Shown piece after piece: positions 1-8,382 of a DNA stretch of 58,572 bases. Within the stretch, counting starts at the first letter, position 1. The number at the start of each line of letters is the position of its first letter. Below the pieces are notes generated by a model. It searched no databases. It saw only the letters and a program-made list of their open reading frames with translations, and was not told where the DNA came from. The position numbers were made by a program, and so were the translations under genes. Source of the stretch: Gemmatimonadota bacterium. GTDB lineage: Bacteria > Latescibacterota > UBA2968 > UBA8231. The DNA lies in contig JABHFS010000100.1 in NCBI GenBank assembly GCA_018672475.1, positions 1-58,572 on the forward strand, read 5' to 3'.

Positions 1-864
1 CCCGCCATACCGACGCCGATGAACGCAGAGGGTCAGATTGCCGAAGAGGCGTTGCGCAAGTTGGTTGAATTCAATATTAAAGCCGGAGTACATGGTTTCT
101 GGGTCTCGGGCGGCACGGGTGAAAGTGTGTTGCTTGAAGACGAGGAGAATAGGCGGGTCGCCGAAATTGTGGTTGACCAGGGCCAAGGGCGGGTGAATAA
201 TATTATCCATGTTGGGGCGGCTACGACAGCTCGCGCGGCTGGTTTGGCCGAACACGCCGCACGGGTAGGGGCCGAGGCTATTTGCTGCGTACCGCCTTTC
301 TTCTATAGCCGCAGCGATGAAGAAATCGTTGAGCATTACAGGGTGGTGGCCGCCGCCGCCGACCTGCCGTTTTTTGCTTATAACCTGCCTTCGGCGACCC
401 GGGTCGAGATCGACCCGCCGTTGATGCAGAAGATCCAAGACGCGGTGCCACAGCTAAAGGGGCTCAAGCACTCGGTGGCGAATCTGTCTAATTTGCGGGC
501 TTTTGCGCGAATGGGCTTAGACGCTTTTACGGGGAGTTGCCATTGGATGCTGCCGGCGATGACGCTGGGTGCGGTGGGTGCGGTCGACGGGCCGCCTTCT
601 GTCGCCCCCGAGTTATGGGTCGCTATTTGGCAGGCCTATCAGGCAGGTGATCTCAAAAAGGCCGAAGCGGCGCAGAATCGGGCGAGTGAGACCGTCGAGG
701 CGCTTATGCGTTGCGGTGGGGGTTTTCATGCTATGATTAAGGTCGCGCTTGGCATGCGGTTGGGCATCGACTGCGGTGATCCTCGGCCGCCCGCGCTGCC
801 GCTTACAAAAGAGCAGCGGCAGGCGTTAGAGCGGATTGTCGACGAGTTGGATTTTCCGGCATAA
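1..864 (+). CDS. DHDPS/N-acetylneuraminate lyase family aldolase, 5' end cut by window
   Basis: Class I (Schiff-base) aldolase or dehydratase acting on a pyruvate-type keto acid. The open frame runs in from base 1 (PAIPTP then Met at 19), matching the usual first beta strand, so roughly ten residues lie outside the window and the Met at 19 is not the true start. Visible family marks are the GGTGE loop near the N-terminus, YNLPSAT (the Tyr of the catalytic site) and the LKHSVAN stretch carrying the Schiff-base Lys. Typical length is 290-300 residues, so the rest is complete. The family includes dapA, nanA and keto-deoxy sugar-acid dehydratases; the uronate-dehydrogenase-like gene nearby favours a sugar-acid role over lysine synthesis, but that is inference. 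A strong hairpin follows the stop. Confidence 0.85.
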   Translation, partial: PAIPTPMNAEGQIAEEALRKLVEFNIKAGVHGFWVSGGTGESVLLEDEENRRVAEIVVDQGQGRVNNIIHVGAATTARAAGLAEHAARVGAEAICCVPPFFYSRSDEEIVEHYRVVAAAADLPFFAYNLPSATRVEIDPPLMQKIQDAVPQLKGLKHSVANLSNLRAFARMGLDAFTGSCHWMLPAMTLGAVGAVDGPPSVAPELWVAIWQAYQAGDLKKAEAAQNRASETVEALMRCGGGFHAMIKVALGMRLGIDCGDPRPPALPLTKEQRQALERIVDELDFPA

Positions 865-889
865 GGTCATCATACGTGACGGAGAACAA

Positions 890-938
890 ACAAAGCCCTT
901 TTCGACTGCATACAGCGCAGTGCGGAAAAGGGCTTTGT
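890..938 (+). terminator. Rho-independent-like hairpin after the aldolase gene
   Basis: A perfect 14-bp inverted repeat (890-903 with 925-938) encloses a further ACTGC/GCAGT stem, and is followed by CCTTTTAG. It starts 26 bases after the stop at 864. The T-run is short, so termination is likely but not certain. Confidence 0.6.
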
Positions 939-951
939 CCTTTTAGCGGTA

Positions 952-999
952 GGCTTATCTGACGAGCAGGCCGTAGCCGATCTGCTCGTCAGATAAGCC
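952..999. repeat. Perfect 18-bp inverted repeat
   Basis: The arms at 952-969 and 982-999 are exact reverse complements around a 12-base spacer. It sits just past the preceding hairpin and has no T-run on either side, so it does not look like an ordinary terminator. On the minus strand the same bases lie at the end of an open frame (955-1137, ending LLVR-stop) that I could not identify. Confidence 0.7.
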
Positions 1000-1212
1000 C
1001 AGGTCAACGACCAGAATACCGACGAAGAGCCCGAAGCGTTTGATGGCCATATCGGGCACCTTTGGTACTTCGTGCTTAAAAAGGGGGAGATCCTGAATTA
1101 ATCTCGGTATATCCGCCCGTTGAAACTGTGAGGGAGATCACTACCGAAAAAGAAAGCCGACCCGCTACACCGCCTTGCAATGAAATCTGCCTCGATTGCG
1201 GGAGAACTAAAT

Positions 1213-1243
1213 AAAAAAAGACCCGATCGAACAAGGGTTTTTC
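1213..1243 (-). terminator. Probable terminator of the nupC/hypothetical unit
   Basis: Read on the minus strand, an AACCC/GGGT-type stem is followed by a run of seven T. It begins immediately after the stop codon of the 84-residue gene at 1244. Confidence 0.55.
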
Positions 1244-1498
1244 TCAGGCTTCGGAGGGAATAATCTCCAATTTGCGCAAATATTCGCAGAGCCCGCTATC
1301 GTCGGTGGGCAGATCGAGTACGTCGGAAAAGGGCCACATATTTCCCTCGAGGAAATCAACAGCGGTTTGCCTTTCGTGGTTGGAATCGGCACCGGACATG
1401 TCTTTTATCGCCTGCAGGATGACTGCGGCGGCGAGTCGTCGGTGGCCGTCGAACTGGGCGCGGTAGGTAGGTTTTCTGTCTTTAGCCATGGCCTTCAT
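1244..1498 (-). CDS. Hypothetical 84-residue protein
   Basis: I do not recognise the family. The product is short, soluble and mildly acidic at the C-terminus, with a central predicted helix (RRLAAAVILQAIKDM) and a conserved-looking segment NMWPFSDVLDLP. Two Met codons three residues apart (1498 and 1489) could start it; neither has a strong Shine-Dalgarno sequence. It lies 75 bases downstream of nupC on the same strand and is followed at once by a T-rich hairpin, which supports a real gene that ends a transcription unit. The length and composition resemble small helical adaptor-like proteins of phage origin, but that is only a guess. Confidence 0.6.
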   Translation of the reverse strand: MKAMAKDRKPTYRAQFDGHRRLAAAVILQAIKDMSGADSNHERQTAVDFLEGNMWPFSDVLDLPTDDSGLCEYLRKLEIIPSEA

Positions 1499-1573
1499 CG
1501 TTGGAAGTGCGGTAGAATCTACCTTTACGACGCGTAAGGCGCCGGGTAGATCCCGCTGGGTTTATAGTCCAAT

Positions 1574-2833
1574 TCATAGATAGAGTCCAATTACACAGCC
1601 GGTTAGCATCGTCGCGATTGTACCGGCGATAAGCGAACGCAGCCCTAAGCGTGCCAGGTCGCCGCGTCGCTCGGGTGCGATGCCGCCGATGCCGCCAATC
1701 ATAATGGCCACTGAGCCGAAGTTTGCAAAACCGCAAAGAGCATAAGTGGCGATAATAAAGGAACGCGAGCTCAGCGCGGAAGCTTCTCCTGCGTGCTGAG
1801 ACAGGGCAAGATAGGCGACGAATTCGTTGAGGATGGTCTTGAGCCCCATCAATTGGCCGACAATCCTGGCTTCGGCCCAGGGGATGCCCATCAGCCATAC
1901 CAGGGGATGAAAGAGGACGCCAGTGGCCGCTTCCATACTCCAGGTACCGCTTGCCGCGCCGTTTATTAGTCCGTCGGCCCAGCTTATACCGTAGTTCGCC
2001 AGGGCGACTAGACCGATAAAGGCGATCAGCATGGCGAGCACGTTGAGTACTAGGTGCATGCCTTCGACTGCACCACGGGCGGCTGCGTCTAGGCCGTTGA
2101 GCGTATCTTTGCGCGGAAGCTCGACTTGTTCGCCGGCCGTTTCAGTTTTGTTAGTCTCCGGGATCATCAGTTTGGCGACGGCGATCGCCGCCGGGGCGCT
2201 GATCAGTGATGCGACGAACAAATGTCCGGCGATATCGGGGTGTACGTCGCCGAGGATGGTGGCGTATATGACCATCACGGTGCCGGCGATAGTGGCCATG
2301 CCGCCGGTCATCAGGCAAAAGAGCTCGCTCTCGGTGAGGCGCGCGACATAGGGGCGAATCAAGAGCGGGGCTTCGGTCATGCCGAGAAAGATATTGGCCG
2401 CCATGCCGACGCTTTCGGCCGAACTGATGCCCATCAGCTTCTGCATGATACGGCTGAGCCGGGCGATGAGCCAAGGCAGAATGCCGTAGTGGTAGAGAAT
2501 GCGCGAGAGCGAGGCGACGAAAATCAGGGTCGCAGCGATCTCCAAGGCGAAGACATGACCGTGCTCACCGGCAAAAGAGTCAGAGCTTAAACCACTGAAG
2601 AGCAGGGACTGGTTGGCTTTGAGCGCGGTCTTTTTGAGCAGGGCGGCAAAGTGGCCGATCAGGGCGAAGATCGGATTGCGCAGCACGGGTTGCAACAGTA
2701 GGCCGGTGAGGGCCAGTTGTAGCAGTATGGCGACGCCGAGGGTCTTCCAGGCGATAGTGCGGCTACGACGGCCTGAAAGCCAGGCGATAACGAGGAGAAC
2801 GAGGTAGCCAAAGGCGCTGTGCAGGATGGGCAT
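1574..2833 (-). CDS. nupC: Concentrative nucleoside transporter (CNT/NupC family)
   Basis: Inner-membrane Na+ or H+ symporter that imports nucleosides. The protein is almost entirely hydrophobic with about nine or ten membrane segments; the family signature region is visible in SAESVGMAANIFLGMTEAPL followed by IRPYV, and in the second repeat KTILNEFVAYLAL and TYALCGFANFGSVAIMIGG. I start it at the ATG at 2833 (MPILHSAFGY), which places the first membrane helix at the N-terminus as in the family; a TTG at 2872 would add 13 residues. From the ATG it has 419 residues, normal for bacterial CNTs (about 400-420). It lies downstream of the SDR/kinase pair on the same strand, with 83 bases between. 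Confidence 0.92.
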   Translation of the reverse strand: MPILHSAFGYLVLLVIAWLSGRRSRTIAWKTLGVAILLQLALTGLLLQPVLRNPIFALIGHFAALLKKTALKANQSLLFSGLSSDSFAGEHGHVFALEIAATLIFVASLSRILYHYGILPWLIARLSRIMQKLMGISSAESVGMAANIFLGMTEAPLLIRPYVARLTESELFCLMTGGMATIAGTVMVIYATILGDVHPDIAGHLFVASLISAPAAIAVAKLMIPETNKTETAGEQVELPRKDTLNGLDAAARGAVEGMHLVLNVLAMLIAFIGLVALANYGISWADGLINGAASGTWSMEAATGVLFHPLVWLMGIPWAEARIVGQLMGLKTILNEFVAYLALSQHAGEASALSSRSFIIATYALCGFANFGSVAIMIGGIGGIAPERRGDLARLGLRSLIAGTIATMLTGCVIGLYL

Positions 2834-2916
2834 GACGCTTCTAAAAGAACGAGCATAATGTAAGAAAGTCAAGAATTTATAAGGAAAATAGGGTCCTGCG
2901 GGGCTAAGAACGGTAT

Positions 2917-3567
2917 TTAGTCGAGTGTATCGAGAGTGCGTTGCACAACGGAATATAGGGGGGCGTCAGTATCGATACAGGTGGCGCCGGACCAGACGGG
3001 TAAGGCGCCGAGGGCTTGTGCGAGGTTTTCGAAATAGGGGGAGTCGCAGGGAGAGCCACGACCGGCCATACGGGCGCGCCAAGTTTCAAGTGGCGGTGGA
3101 TCTAGGTGGAGGACGCGCAGGGGGGCGGGGGCAATTTTTTTGCCTAAGCTCGGCCAGAGGTCATTTTCGCCTAGCTCGGGGCCAAAGCCGCCGACGAGCA
3201 GAATTTGGCGGGTGCCGACCAGGTTACTGCAAGCTGTAGTGAGCGGGCCGGCGTATTCCAGGGGGCGGAGTTGTTGCCAGTAGTGCGAGGTGCCGTAAGC
3301 TGAGGCTGAAGGATCGCCGCGTTGGGCTGCCGCCGTTAAGATGAAGCCACCGGCGGTTTGGTCTTTGTCGATAAGGAAGGTATTGGGTAGTAGGGACAAT
3401 AAGGCGCGGGCAACGGCAGTTTTCCCGACACCGGGCGGACCACCGATGATCACTAGGCGGGCGGATGAAGCTCCGGGGCGGGCTGCCGCGAGCAGGGCTT
3501 CTGCGGTGGGTTTTGCGTCCGGGGTGGAATCGGCATAACCCCCTCCGAGCTTGGCGACATCGGTCAC
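2917..3567 (-). CDS. P-loop kinase-like ATPase (AAA_33/zeta-toxin-like fold)
   Basis: Small nucleotide-binding protein of 216 residues. Near residue 40 there is a Walker A motif GGPPGVGKT after a hydrophobic strand (LVIIGG), then LLPNTFLIDKDQ as the second strand, a layout typical of small-molecule kinases and zeta-type toxins rather than of ring AAA proteins. The substrate is not apparent. I place the start at GTG 3567: it overlaps the TGA stop of the upstream SDR as GTGA, implying translational coupling. A longer frame exists upstream but would run inside the SDR gene. Because it is coupled to a uronate-dehydrogenase-like gene, a sugar or sugar-acid kinase role is possible but unproven. Confidence 0.7.
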   Translation of the reverse strand: MTDVAKLGGGYADSTPDAKPTAEALLAAARPGASSARLVIIGGPPGVGKTAVARALLSLLPNTFLIDKDQTAGGFILTAAAQRGDPSASAYGTSHYWQQLRPLEYAGPLTTACSNLVGTRQILLVGGFGPELGENDLWPSLGKKIAPAPLRVLHLDPPPLETWRARMAGRGSPCDSPYFENLAQALGALPVWSGATCIDTDAPLYSVVQRTLDTLD

Positions 3568-4304
3568 GGCGAAGCAGCGCCGCGATCCTGCGGTTCCCAG
3601 CCGACCAACTCTTTGGCGTTGGACAGGTCCCACTTTTTTTCGCCCCCCTGCGAGACCCCGTAGAAGATGCCGAATTGCGGGCGGGGGGCCTCGATGCAAC
3701 AGGCGGTTAGCTCGGCGGAATCGCGGGCACTGAGCCAGCGGTTTTCGCCGGGTGCGTAGTCGCGGTTGACCTCTTCGGTGTCTGGGTAGTTGGCGATGCG
3801 GATGCAGTAGACGGAGATGCCGTATTGCTCGTGGTAGTGCCGGCCCAGCGCTTCGCCGTAGGCTTTACTGACGCCATATATACTGTCGGGGCGGACCGGC
3901 ATATCCGGGGTGGTGTAGACATTGTCTCGCTCGTAGAAGCCGGTGACGTGGTTGGTGCTGGCGAAGATGACGACGGGGACTTTGTTGATGCGGGCGGCTT
4001 CGAAGATATTGTAGGTGCCCTGGATATTCGTCTCCATGATCATCTGGTTATAGCGGGTGCGCGGATAGCCCCGCTGGGTGGTGGCGATGCCAAGGTGGGC
4101 TATGGCGTCAACGCCGTCACAGGCTTCGACCATATTTTCAAAGTTGGCCACATCGGAGACCACTATTTCGTCGTCCGGCTCGGTTTCGGGGATAGTGCGG
4201 TGGAAGAGCAGGCGAAAATCATAGCGGTCTTTGAGGTGGCGGCGTAAGCCCGACCCGACCATGCCAGCGGCGCCGGTAATGAAAAGCTTCTGTTGTTTGG
4301 CCAT
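3564..4304 (-). CDS. NAD-dependent epimerase/dehydratase, uronate dehydrogenase-like
   Basis: Extended short-chain dehydrogenase of 246 residues. The Rossmann motif GAAGMVGSG is at 11-19 and the catalytic pair is Y143/K147 in YGVSK, with Ser at 116. The segments FASTNHVTGFY, LSARDSAELT and LVGWEPQD resemble uronate dehydrogenases, which oxidise glucuronate or galacturonate to aldarate lactones with NAD+. I start at ATG 4304, with GGGGAG just upstream; a longer frame extends to 4394 without a better site. The stop overlaps the GTG of the P-loop kinase. With the aldolase at the left edge this suggests hexuronate oxidation, which is inference. Confidence 0.85.
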   Translation of the reverse strand: MAKQQKLFITGAAGMVGSGLRRHLKDRYDFRLLFHRTIPETEPDDEIVVSDVANFENMVEACDGVDAIAHLGIATTQRGYPRTRYNQMIMETNIQGTYNIFEAARINKVPVVIFASTNHVTGFYERDNVYTTPDMPVRPDSIYGVSKAYGEALGRHYHEQYGISVYCIRIANYPDTEEVNRDYAPGENRWLSARDSAELTACCIEAPRPQFGIFYGVSQGGEKKWDLSNAKELVGWEPQDRGAASP

Positions 4305-4473
4305 TGTGAAACTCCCCGGGAAATTAGTGCTACTATACTCGCCTGATGCTGGGCTGTCAATTCGGCGTGCTGGACCCGATTCTGCGCGATGCATCTACGA
4401 CGCAATTGCTCGTCGTGATGTATCGCGCCTGTTCTACGCGCATCGAGATCTTTGATGCGCTGGTATTTTTCTC

Positions 4474-5484
4474 TTAAGTGAAAGAGTACTCCGGCTCAAA
4501 ATTGATCAGCGTTCGCGCCCGTTCGATGCTGACCAGAGATTCGTTGCCGACGATGGGGCGCGTGCGCTCGCTTACGTCGGGATAGAAGAGCTGGAGTAGC
4601 GCCTCGCTGTCTACGTCGGCTACATTTTGCGCCTGGGTGATAAAGAGCGGGTGCGCGCCTTCGTAATCGGCGGTCAATCCCTTCTCGAAGGCCTGCGCTG
4701 AGTCTTCCGCATGAATCATGGTCCAAAAGTTGGTTAGCCCCGAGACCATCTGTCGCGTGGCGAAAGCCCGCTCCTGCTCGGGGGTAAGTTCGGCGCCGGG
4801 TTTCCACTGGCGCGGTTTTTCGGAGACGCGACTGGCGCGGTTTTCTTCGCACTGTGCCCAGATCGCAGCGACGCGTTCCCGGCGTTCGGCGTCCGGCAAC
4901 GCGAGTATCTCCTGATAGGCTTGGCCGCCATTGGCAAAGAAGCGCGCGCGCGCCGCGTCATCGGGGTCGCGCACGGCGGGTAGGCGCAGGCATACGCCGG
5001 ATATTCCGTCCCGCCGCGAAAAGTATTCAGCCGTTTCTTCAAGCATCTGTTTAGACAGCGAATAGGCGTCGGTCGTTTGTTGTGGATGTTTTTCGTCGAT
5101 GGGGAAGTAGGAAAGCTGGAAGGCTTTGACGCCGAAGTTGAATCCGAGGGCGTTGATTGAACTGGCGCTGACGACCCGTTTTATACCCTCTTCGGCGGCG
5201 GCCTGGTAGACGTTGAAGGTGCCGGTGCAATTGATGTGGAAGATAGCGGGTGCGGTGCCACCCGCGGGGTTGGGGATCGCTGCCAGGTGTACGACGCCGT
5301 CGATGCCTTTTAGCTGCTCGCGCAGGGCATTGTAGTCGGTGATATCGCAGCGACGGAACTCGGCGCCGTCTATTTCGAGGCCTTCATCAAGGCCGATGAC
5401 TCGGACGCTGTGGCCCGCGCGGACGAGCCGTGCGACGCAGCGGCGGCCGACGGTTCCGGTGCCTCCGGTGACGAGTACGTTCAT
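4474..5484 (-). CDS. NAD-dependent epimerase/dehydratase (extended SDR)
   Basis: A 336-residue extended SDR. The dinucleotide-binding motif TGGTGTVG is at 6-13 and the catalytic Y141/K145 lies in YSLSK; NCTGTFNVYQAA is the usual helix after it. Substrate is not evident, but the family acts on nucleotide sugars or sugar acids. Residues 180-250 form an unusual charged insertion (GQAYQEILALPDAERRERVA onward) between the core and the C-terminal domain. The ATG at 5484 starts 7 bases after the MFS stop, so the two are probably co-transcribed. A 169-base gap separates it from the next SDR. Confidence 0.85.
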   Translation of the reverse strand: MNVLVTGGTGTVGRRCVARLVRAGHSVRVIGLDEGLEIDGAEFRRCDITDYNALREQLKGIDGVVHLAAIPNPAGGTAPAIFHINCTGTFNVYQAAAEEGIKRVVSASSINALGFNFGVKAFQLSYFPIDEKHPQQTTDAYSLSKQMLEETAEYFSRRDGISGVCLRLPAVRDPDDAARARFFANGGQAYQEILALPDAERRERVAAIWAQCEENRASRVSEKPRQWKPGAELTPEQERAFATRQMVSGLTNFWTMIHAEDSAQAFEKGLTADYEGAHPLFITQAQNVADVDSEALLQLFYPDVSERTRPIVGNESLVSIERARTLINFEPEYSFT

Positions 5485-5490
5485 TTTCTG

Positions 5491-6771
5491 TTATCCATTC
5501 TTAGAGGTTGCGGTGGTTGACGGTTCTTCTTGCGTCAGGGACGAGAGGCTGCCGAGCTTGCGCAGCGAGGGGAAGAGGCCGGTCCACGAGGCGACGACTA
5601 AGAGGGTGCCGATGCCGCCGCTGATGACGGATATTACCGGTGTAAATACTTGCGCCACCGCTCCGGATTCGAAACCGCCGATTTCGTTGGAAGAGCCGAC
5701 GAAAATGGCGGTGACGGCCTGGACGCGGCCGCGCATCTGGTTGGGGGTGCTCATTTGCGAGATTACTCGGCGGATCACCATACTGACATTGTCGAAGGCG
5801 CCGGTCAGCGCCAGCATCACCAGGGAGAGCCAGAAGTTTTGCGAGAGACCGAAGACGATAGTTGCCGCGCCGAACCCGGCGACGCAGAGCAGTAGGGTGC
5901 GGCCGGCGTGGCGAATCGGTGGTAGGTAGGCCATTAATAGGGCGATAGTACAGGCGCCGACGGCAGGTGCGGCGCGCAGCCAACCGAGGGCCGCTTCGGG
6001 TGAAAGGCCGACGGTTTCGAGGTCGATGATATCACGGGCGAAGATTGGCAGCAGATAGACCGCGCCGCCCAATAGCACGGCGAAGAGATCGAGCGAGATC
6101 GCGCCGAGCAGCAGCTTTTGGTCACGAACGTAGCGCAGCCCCTCGGCGATCTGTCCGAACATATTGCCGCGTTCGCTGCGCGGAGCCGGAGGCAGGGTCA
6201 TGGTGGTGAGGAAGAGGATAAAACCCAGCGATGAAAAGGCGCTGAGCACATAGGCGGCCTGAATATTGAAGGCGATGATAAAACCGCCGATAGCCGGTCC
6301 GGCGATGCCGGTGATCTGCATCAGACTGGTGGACCATTTGGCGGCGTTTTCAAAGAGTTCGTCGGGGACCAATAGCGGCGTGATCGCCCTTTGTGCCGGT
6401 GAGCCTATGCGCAGCAGGGACGAATCGAGAAAGAGCAGCGCGTACATCCAAGTGGTCGGGAACTGGTACCAACTGAAAACGGCCAGGCCGAGTGAGGTGA
6501 GGGTCGCGCCGGCTAGGCTGAGCATCATCAGCTTACGGCGGTCGAAGACATCGGCCAAATAGCCGGCCGGCAGGGTGAAGAGTAGCATCGGTATGGCTTG
6601 GACCAGGCCGACCAGGCCAAGGGAAAGGGCCTGGCCGGTGCGGTCGTACATCTCCCAGCCGATGGCCAGGCCTTGCGCGGCGGTTCCCATTCGCACTAAA
6701 GCGGAGGCGATGAGAAAACGGCGGAAGCGCTGGAAGCGTAGAGAACTGTAGGGGTCGTGTTTTTCGCTCAA
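5491..6771 (-). CDS. MFS transporter (MFS_3 / enterobactin-exporter type)
   Basis: Major facilitator superfamily inner-membrane transporter, 426 residues with about twelve hydrophobic segments. Residues 60-80 hold the signature loop AGYLADVFDRRKLMML between helices 2 and 3; the second half has the related MRGRVQAV. The overall pattern (FRRFLIASALVRMGTAAQGL at the start) is that of the EntS-like MFS_3 group, which export siderophores or drugs; the substrate here is unknown. It is followed within 7 bases by an SDR gene and preceded by the decayed MBL gene. Confidence 0.88.
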   Translation of the reverse strand: MSEKHDPYSSLRFQRFRRFLIASALVRMGTAAQGLAIGWEMYDRTGQALSLGLVGLVQAIPMLLFTLPAGYLADVFDRRKLMMLSLAGATLTSLGLAVFSWYQFPTTWMYALLFLDSSLLRIGSPAQRAITPLLVPDELFENAAKWSTSLMQITGIAGPAIGGFIIAFNIQAAYVLSAFSSLGFILFLTTMTLPPAPRSERGNMFGQIAEGLRYVRDQKLLLGAISLDLFAVLLGGAVYLLPIFARDIIDLETVGLSPEAALGWLRAAPAVGACTIALLMAYLPPIRHAGRTLLLCVAGFGAATIVFGLSQNFWLSLVMLALTGAFDNVSMVIRRVISQMSTPNQMRGRVQAVTAIFVGSSNEIGGFESGAVAQVFTPVISVISGGIGTLLVVASWTGLFPSLRKLGSLSSLTQEEPSTTATSKNG

Positions 6772-6783
6772 AGTGCGGTCGAT

Positions 6784-7071
6784 CTATGCAATGTCAAGAT
6801 AGTGCTCCGTATTGTCATTATTATAGGCCGCGATCCAGCGTTCGGAGGAGATAAAACCACTGCTCAATGAAGCCCATTCGGCGCCGCCGCTTGCTTGTTG
6901 CAGATCTTCGATACTCTGGCCCGCTTTGTTGCCCGCGGCTATAAGAGCCTGGGTTTTTTACAATATGCGCAAATAGGTCTGGAGGTCATTGATCGTGGCC
7001 AAAGGCCCGTGCACCGGAATGATTTTATTCTCGGTGTCGATGGTTTACAGCGTTGCTTGCCTCACGGAAAA
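6784..7071 (-). pseudogene. Decayed MBL-fold metallo-hydrolase, C-terminal part
   Basis: One continuous minus-strand frame reads IDTENKIIPVHGPLATINDL, then LQTYLRIL, a TAA, KTQALIAAGNKAGQSIEDL, and SSGFISSERWI, ending at TAG (6784-6786). This matches the C-terminal third of quinoprotein-relay or SoxH-type metallo-beta-lactamase hydrolases, where the segment is normally DTkIIPGHGPLAT followed by DLQxYxxML. The second Gly of PGHG is Val here, TAA codons interrupt the frame near 7045 and 6958, and the N-terminal two thirds are missing. The frame is in phase with the end of the aldo/keto reductase, whose TAA at 7072 may itself lie in relic sequence. Non-functional remnant; the identification rests on motif memory. 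Confidence 0.75.
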
Positions 7072-8001
7072 TTAGATGGATTGGCCGGTGGTCGAATCGA
7101 CGTGGCGGAAGATGTATTTGAGCCTGTCGCGCGTATCTTGTGCTAGGGACCGTTGTGCAAAAGACGCGAGGTTGGCGTCGAGGTGCTCGGCGTTACCAGT
7201 GCCCGAGAGCACGATGTGCACACCGGGCTCGTCGCGGCAGAAGCGGTAGGCGGCATCGGGCAGCGAGGCGGTCTGTGCGAGCAGGAAAGCGGGGAAATCG
7301 TCGATGTCGGTCGGTTCGATCTGTCCCTTTTGCACTAGGTCGGCAACGAACGCGCGCAAGTTGTCCGGATGGCTGAGGGCCTTGCGTACGGCGAACATAA
7401 TCTGGATGCCGACATTTTGCTCCATCGCCTGGGCGAATACTTTTTCACGGGCGGTCTGATTTAACAGGTTGAAGCCGACCATTAATACGTCCCAGAGATC
7501 GTCGGTGAGTGCCATTTGCAGCATCGTATGGCCAAGGTCTTCGTTGAACATCTCGCTGAGGCCGACAAAGCGGATCTTGCCCTGGTCCTGCGCTTTTTGC
7601 AATATGGGGTAGATGTCGGTAACGAGCCGGGGATAGTCTTGCGGAACCACGCCGTGCAGGTTGTAGAGGTCGATATAATCGGTGCCTAGGTTTTGTAAGC
7701 TCTGATCGAGACTGGCCTGTAGCGTTTGGGCGTTGACTTCCTGTCTGCGGGTCGATTTCTTGGTGGAGACGATAATGGACGACCGGTCGCGACCCTGTAA
7801 CGCCTGCCTGACGATGGGCTCAGTGCCATAGCCCTCTGCAGTATCGACGAAGTTGACGCCCTGGTCGAAGGCGTGGCGGAGCAGGTCGGCGGATTCGTTC
7901 TCGCTAAGGCCGGTTTTACGACCGATCTGGCTGGGGCCTCCTGCACCGACGCCCATACGGGAGACGGTGAGGCCGGTGCGGCCTAATATGGTGGTCTGCA
8001 T
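7072..8001 (-). CDS. Aldo/keto reductase
   Basis: NADPH-dependent oxidoreductase of the AKR superfamily, 309 residues, (beta/alpha)8 barrel. The catalytic tetrad is visible as D53 and Y58 (FVDTAEGYG), K81 or K82 (IVSTKKS) and H116 (YNLHG). The cofactor-binding end is VHIVLSGTGNAEHL. The substrate is unknown; neighbours suggest a sugar or sugar-acid carbonyl. ATG at 8001 is preceded by AGGAG at 6 bases. The last eight residues (DSTTGQSI) run directly in frame into the MBL relic, so the native C-terminus may have been altered by a deletion. Confidence 0.9.
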   Translation of the reverse strand: MQTTILGRTGLTVSRMGVGAGGPSQIGRKTGLSENESADLLRHAFDQGVNFVDTAEGYGTEPIVRQALQGRDRSSIIVSTKKSTRRQEVNAQTLQASLDQSLQNLGTDYIDLYNLHGVVPQDYPRLVTDIYPILQKAQDQGKIRFVGLSEMFNEDLGHTMLQMALTDDLWDVLMVGFNLLNQTAREKVFAQAMEQNVGIQIMFAVRKALSHPDNLRAFVADLVQKGQIEPTDIDDFPAFLLAQTASLPDAAYRFCRDEPGVHIVLSGTGNAEHLDANLASFAQRSLAQDTRDRLKYIFRHVDSTTGQSI

Positions 8002-8011
8002 GGGGCTCCTA

Positions 8012-8382
8012 AGAGGTCGGGCAGATTAATAAAAGACGTTTGTAAACTGGCGATGGTTAGTGAAATGGGCACCAGAATAATCAAGCTATTGCCCGGGGGA
8101 TTGACAATAGACGATGGGGAATTAGAAAATGGATCGGGGTTGAATATGTTTGTCAAAGCGGAGCTTTGTTGCCGCGGGATAGCAACAGTGTTAATGTGCA
8201 AAATGCTGCGCGACGACCGAAAATATGCTTCGTAATTAGCGGTGCTCACCACCAGCCATGCGCGGGCTATGGTGTATCCGGTCGTGGGTTATTCGACGCT
8301 CGAGACTTTGCTGGCCTATACACCGAAGAAAACGTAGGTGCCCGGTGTTGCGAGACTGGAGGGGTTTGTATGGGTAGCGGGT
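8012..8382. other. Gene-free stretch
   Basis: About 370 bases between the aldo/keto reductase start and the WecA-like gene end. Only short fragmentary frames occur, none with a convincing ribosome-binding site. A TTGACA at 8101 lacks a -10 at suitable spacing. A plus-strand frame around 8240-8335 (MVYPVVGYSTLETLLAYTPK) could be the tail of a lost gene, but I cannot assign it. Confidence 0.4.

Larger units (their letters stand above)
865..1243. other. Intergenic stretch with two hairpins and an unassigned open frame
   Basis: No confidently coding gene. It holds the terminator-like hairpin at 890-938, the 18-bp inverted repeat at 952-999 and the minus-strand terminator at 1213-1243. A minus-strand frame without stops covers 955-1137 and contains KRFGLFVGILVVDLGL near its end; it may be the tail of a decayed gene, but I recognise no family. 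Confidence 0.5.

Noticed and set aside
4438..4460. GCGCATC/GATGCGC hairpin as terminator of the second SDR gene
   Set aside because: The stem has 7 pairs and no T-run on the minus strand, where the genes are transcribed.
8101..8130. TTGACA as a plus-strand promoter
   Set aside because: No fitting -10 at 16-18 bases and no gene downstream on this strand before 9579.
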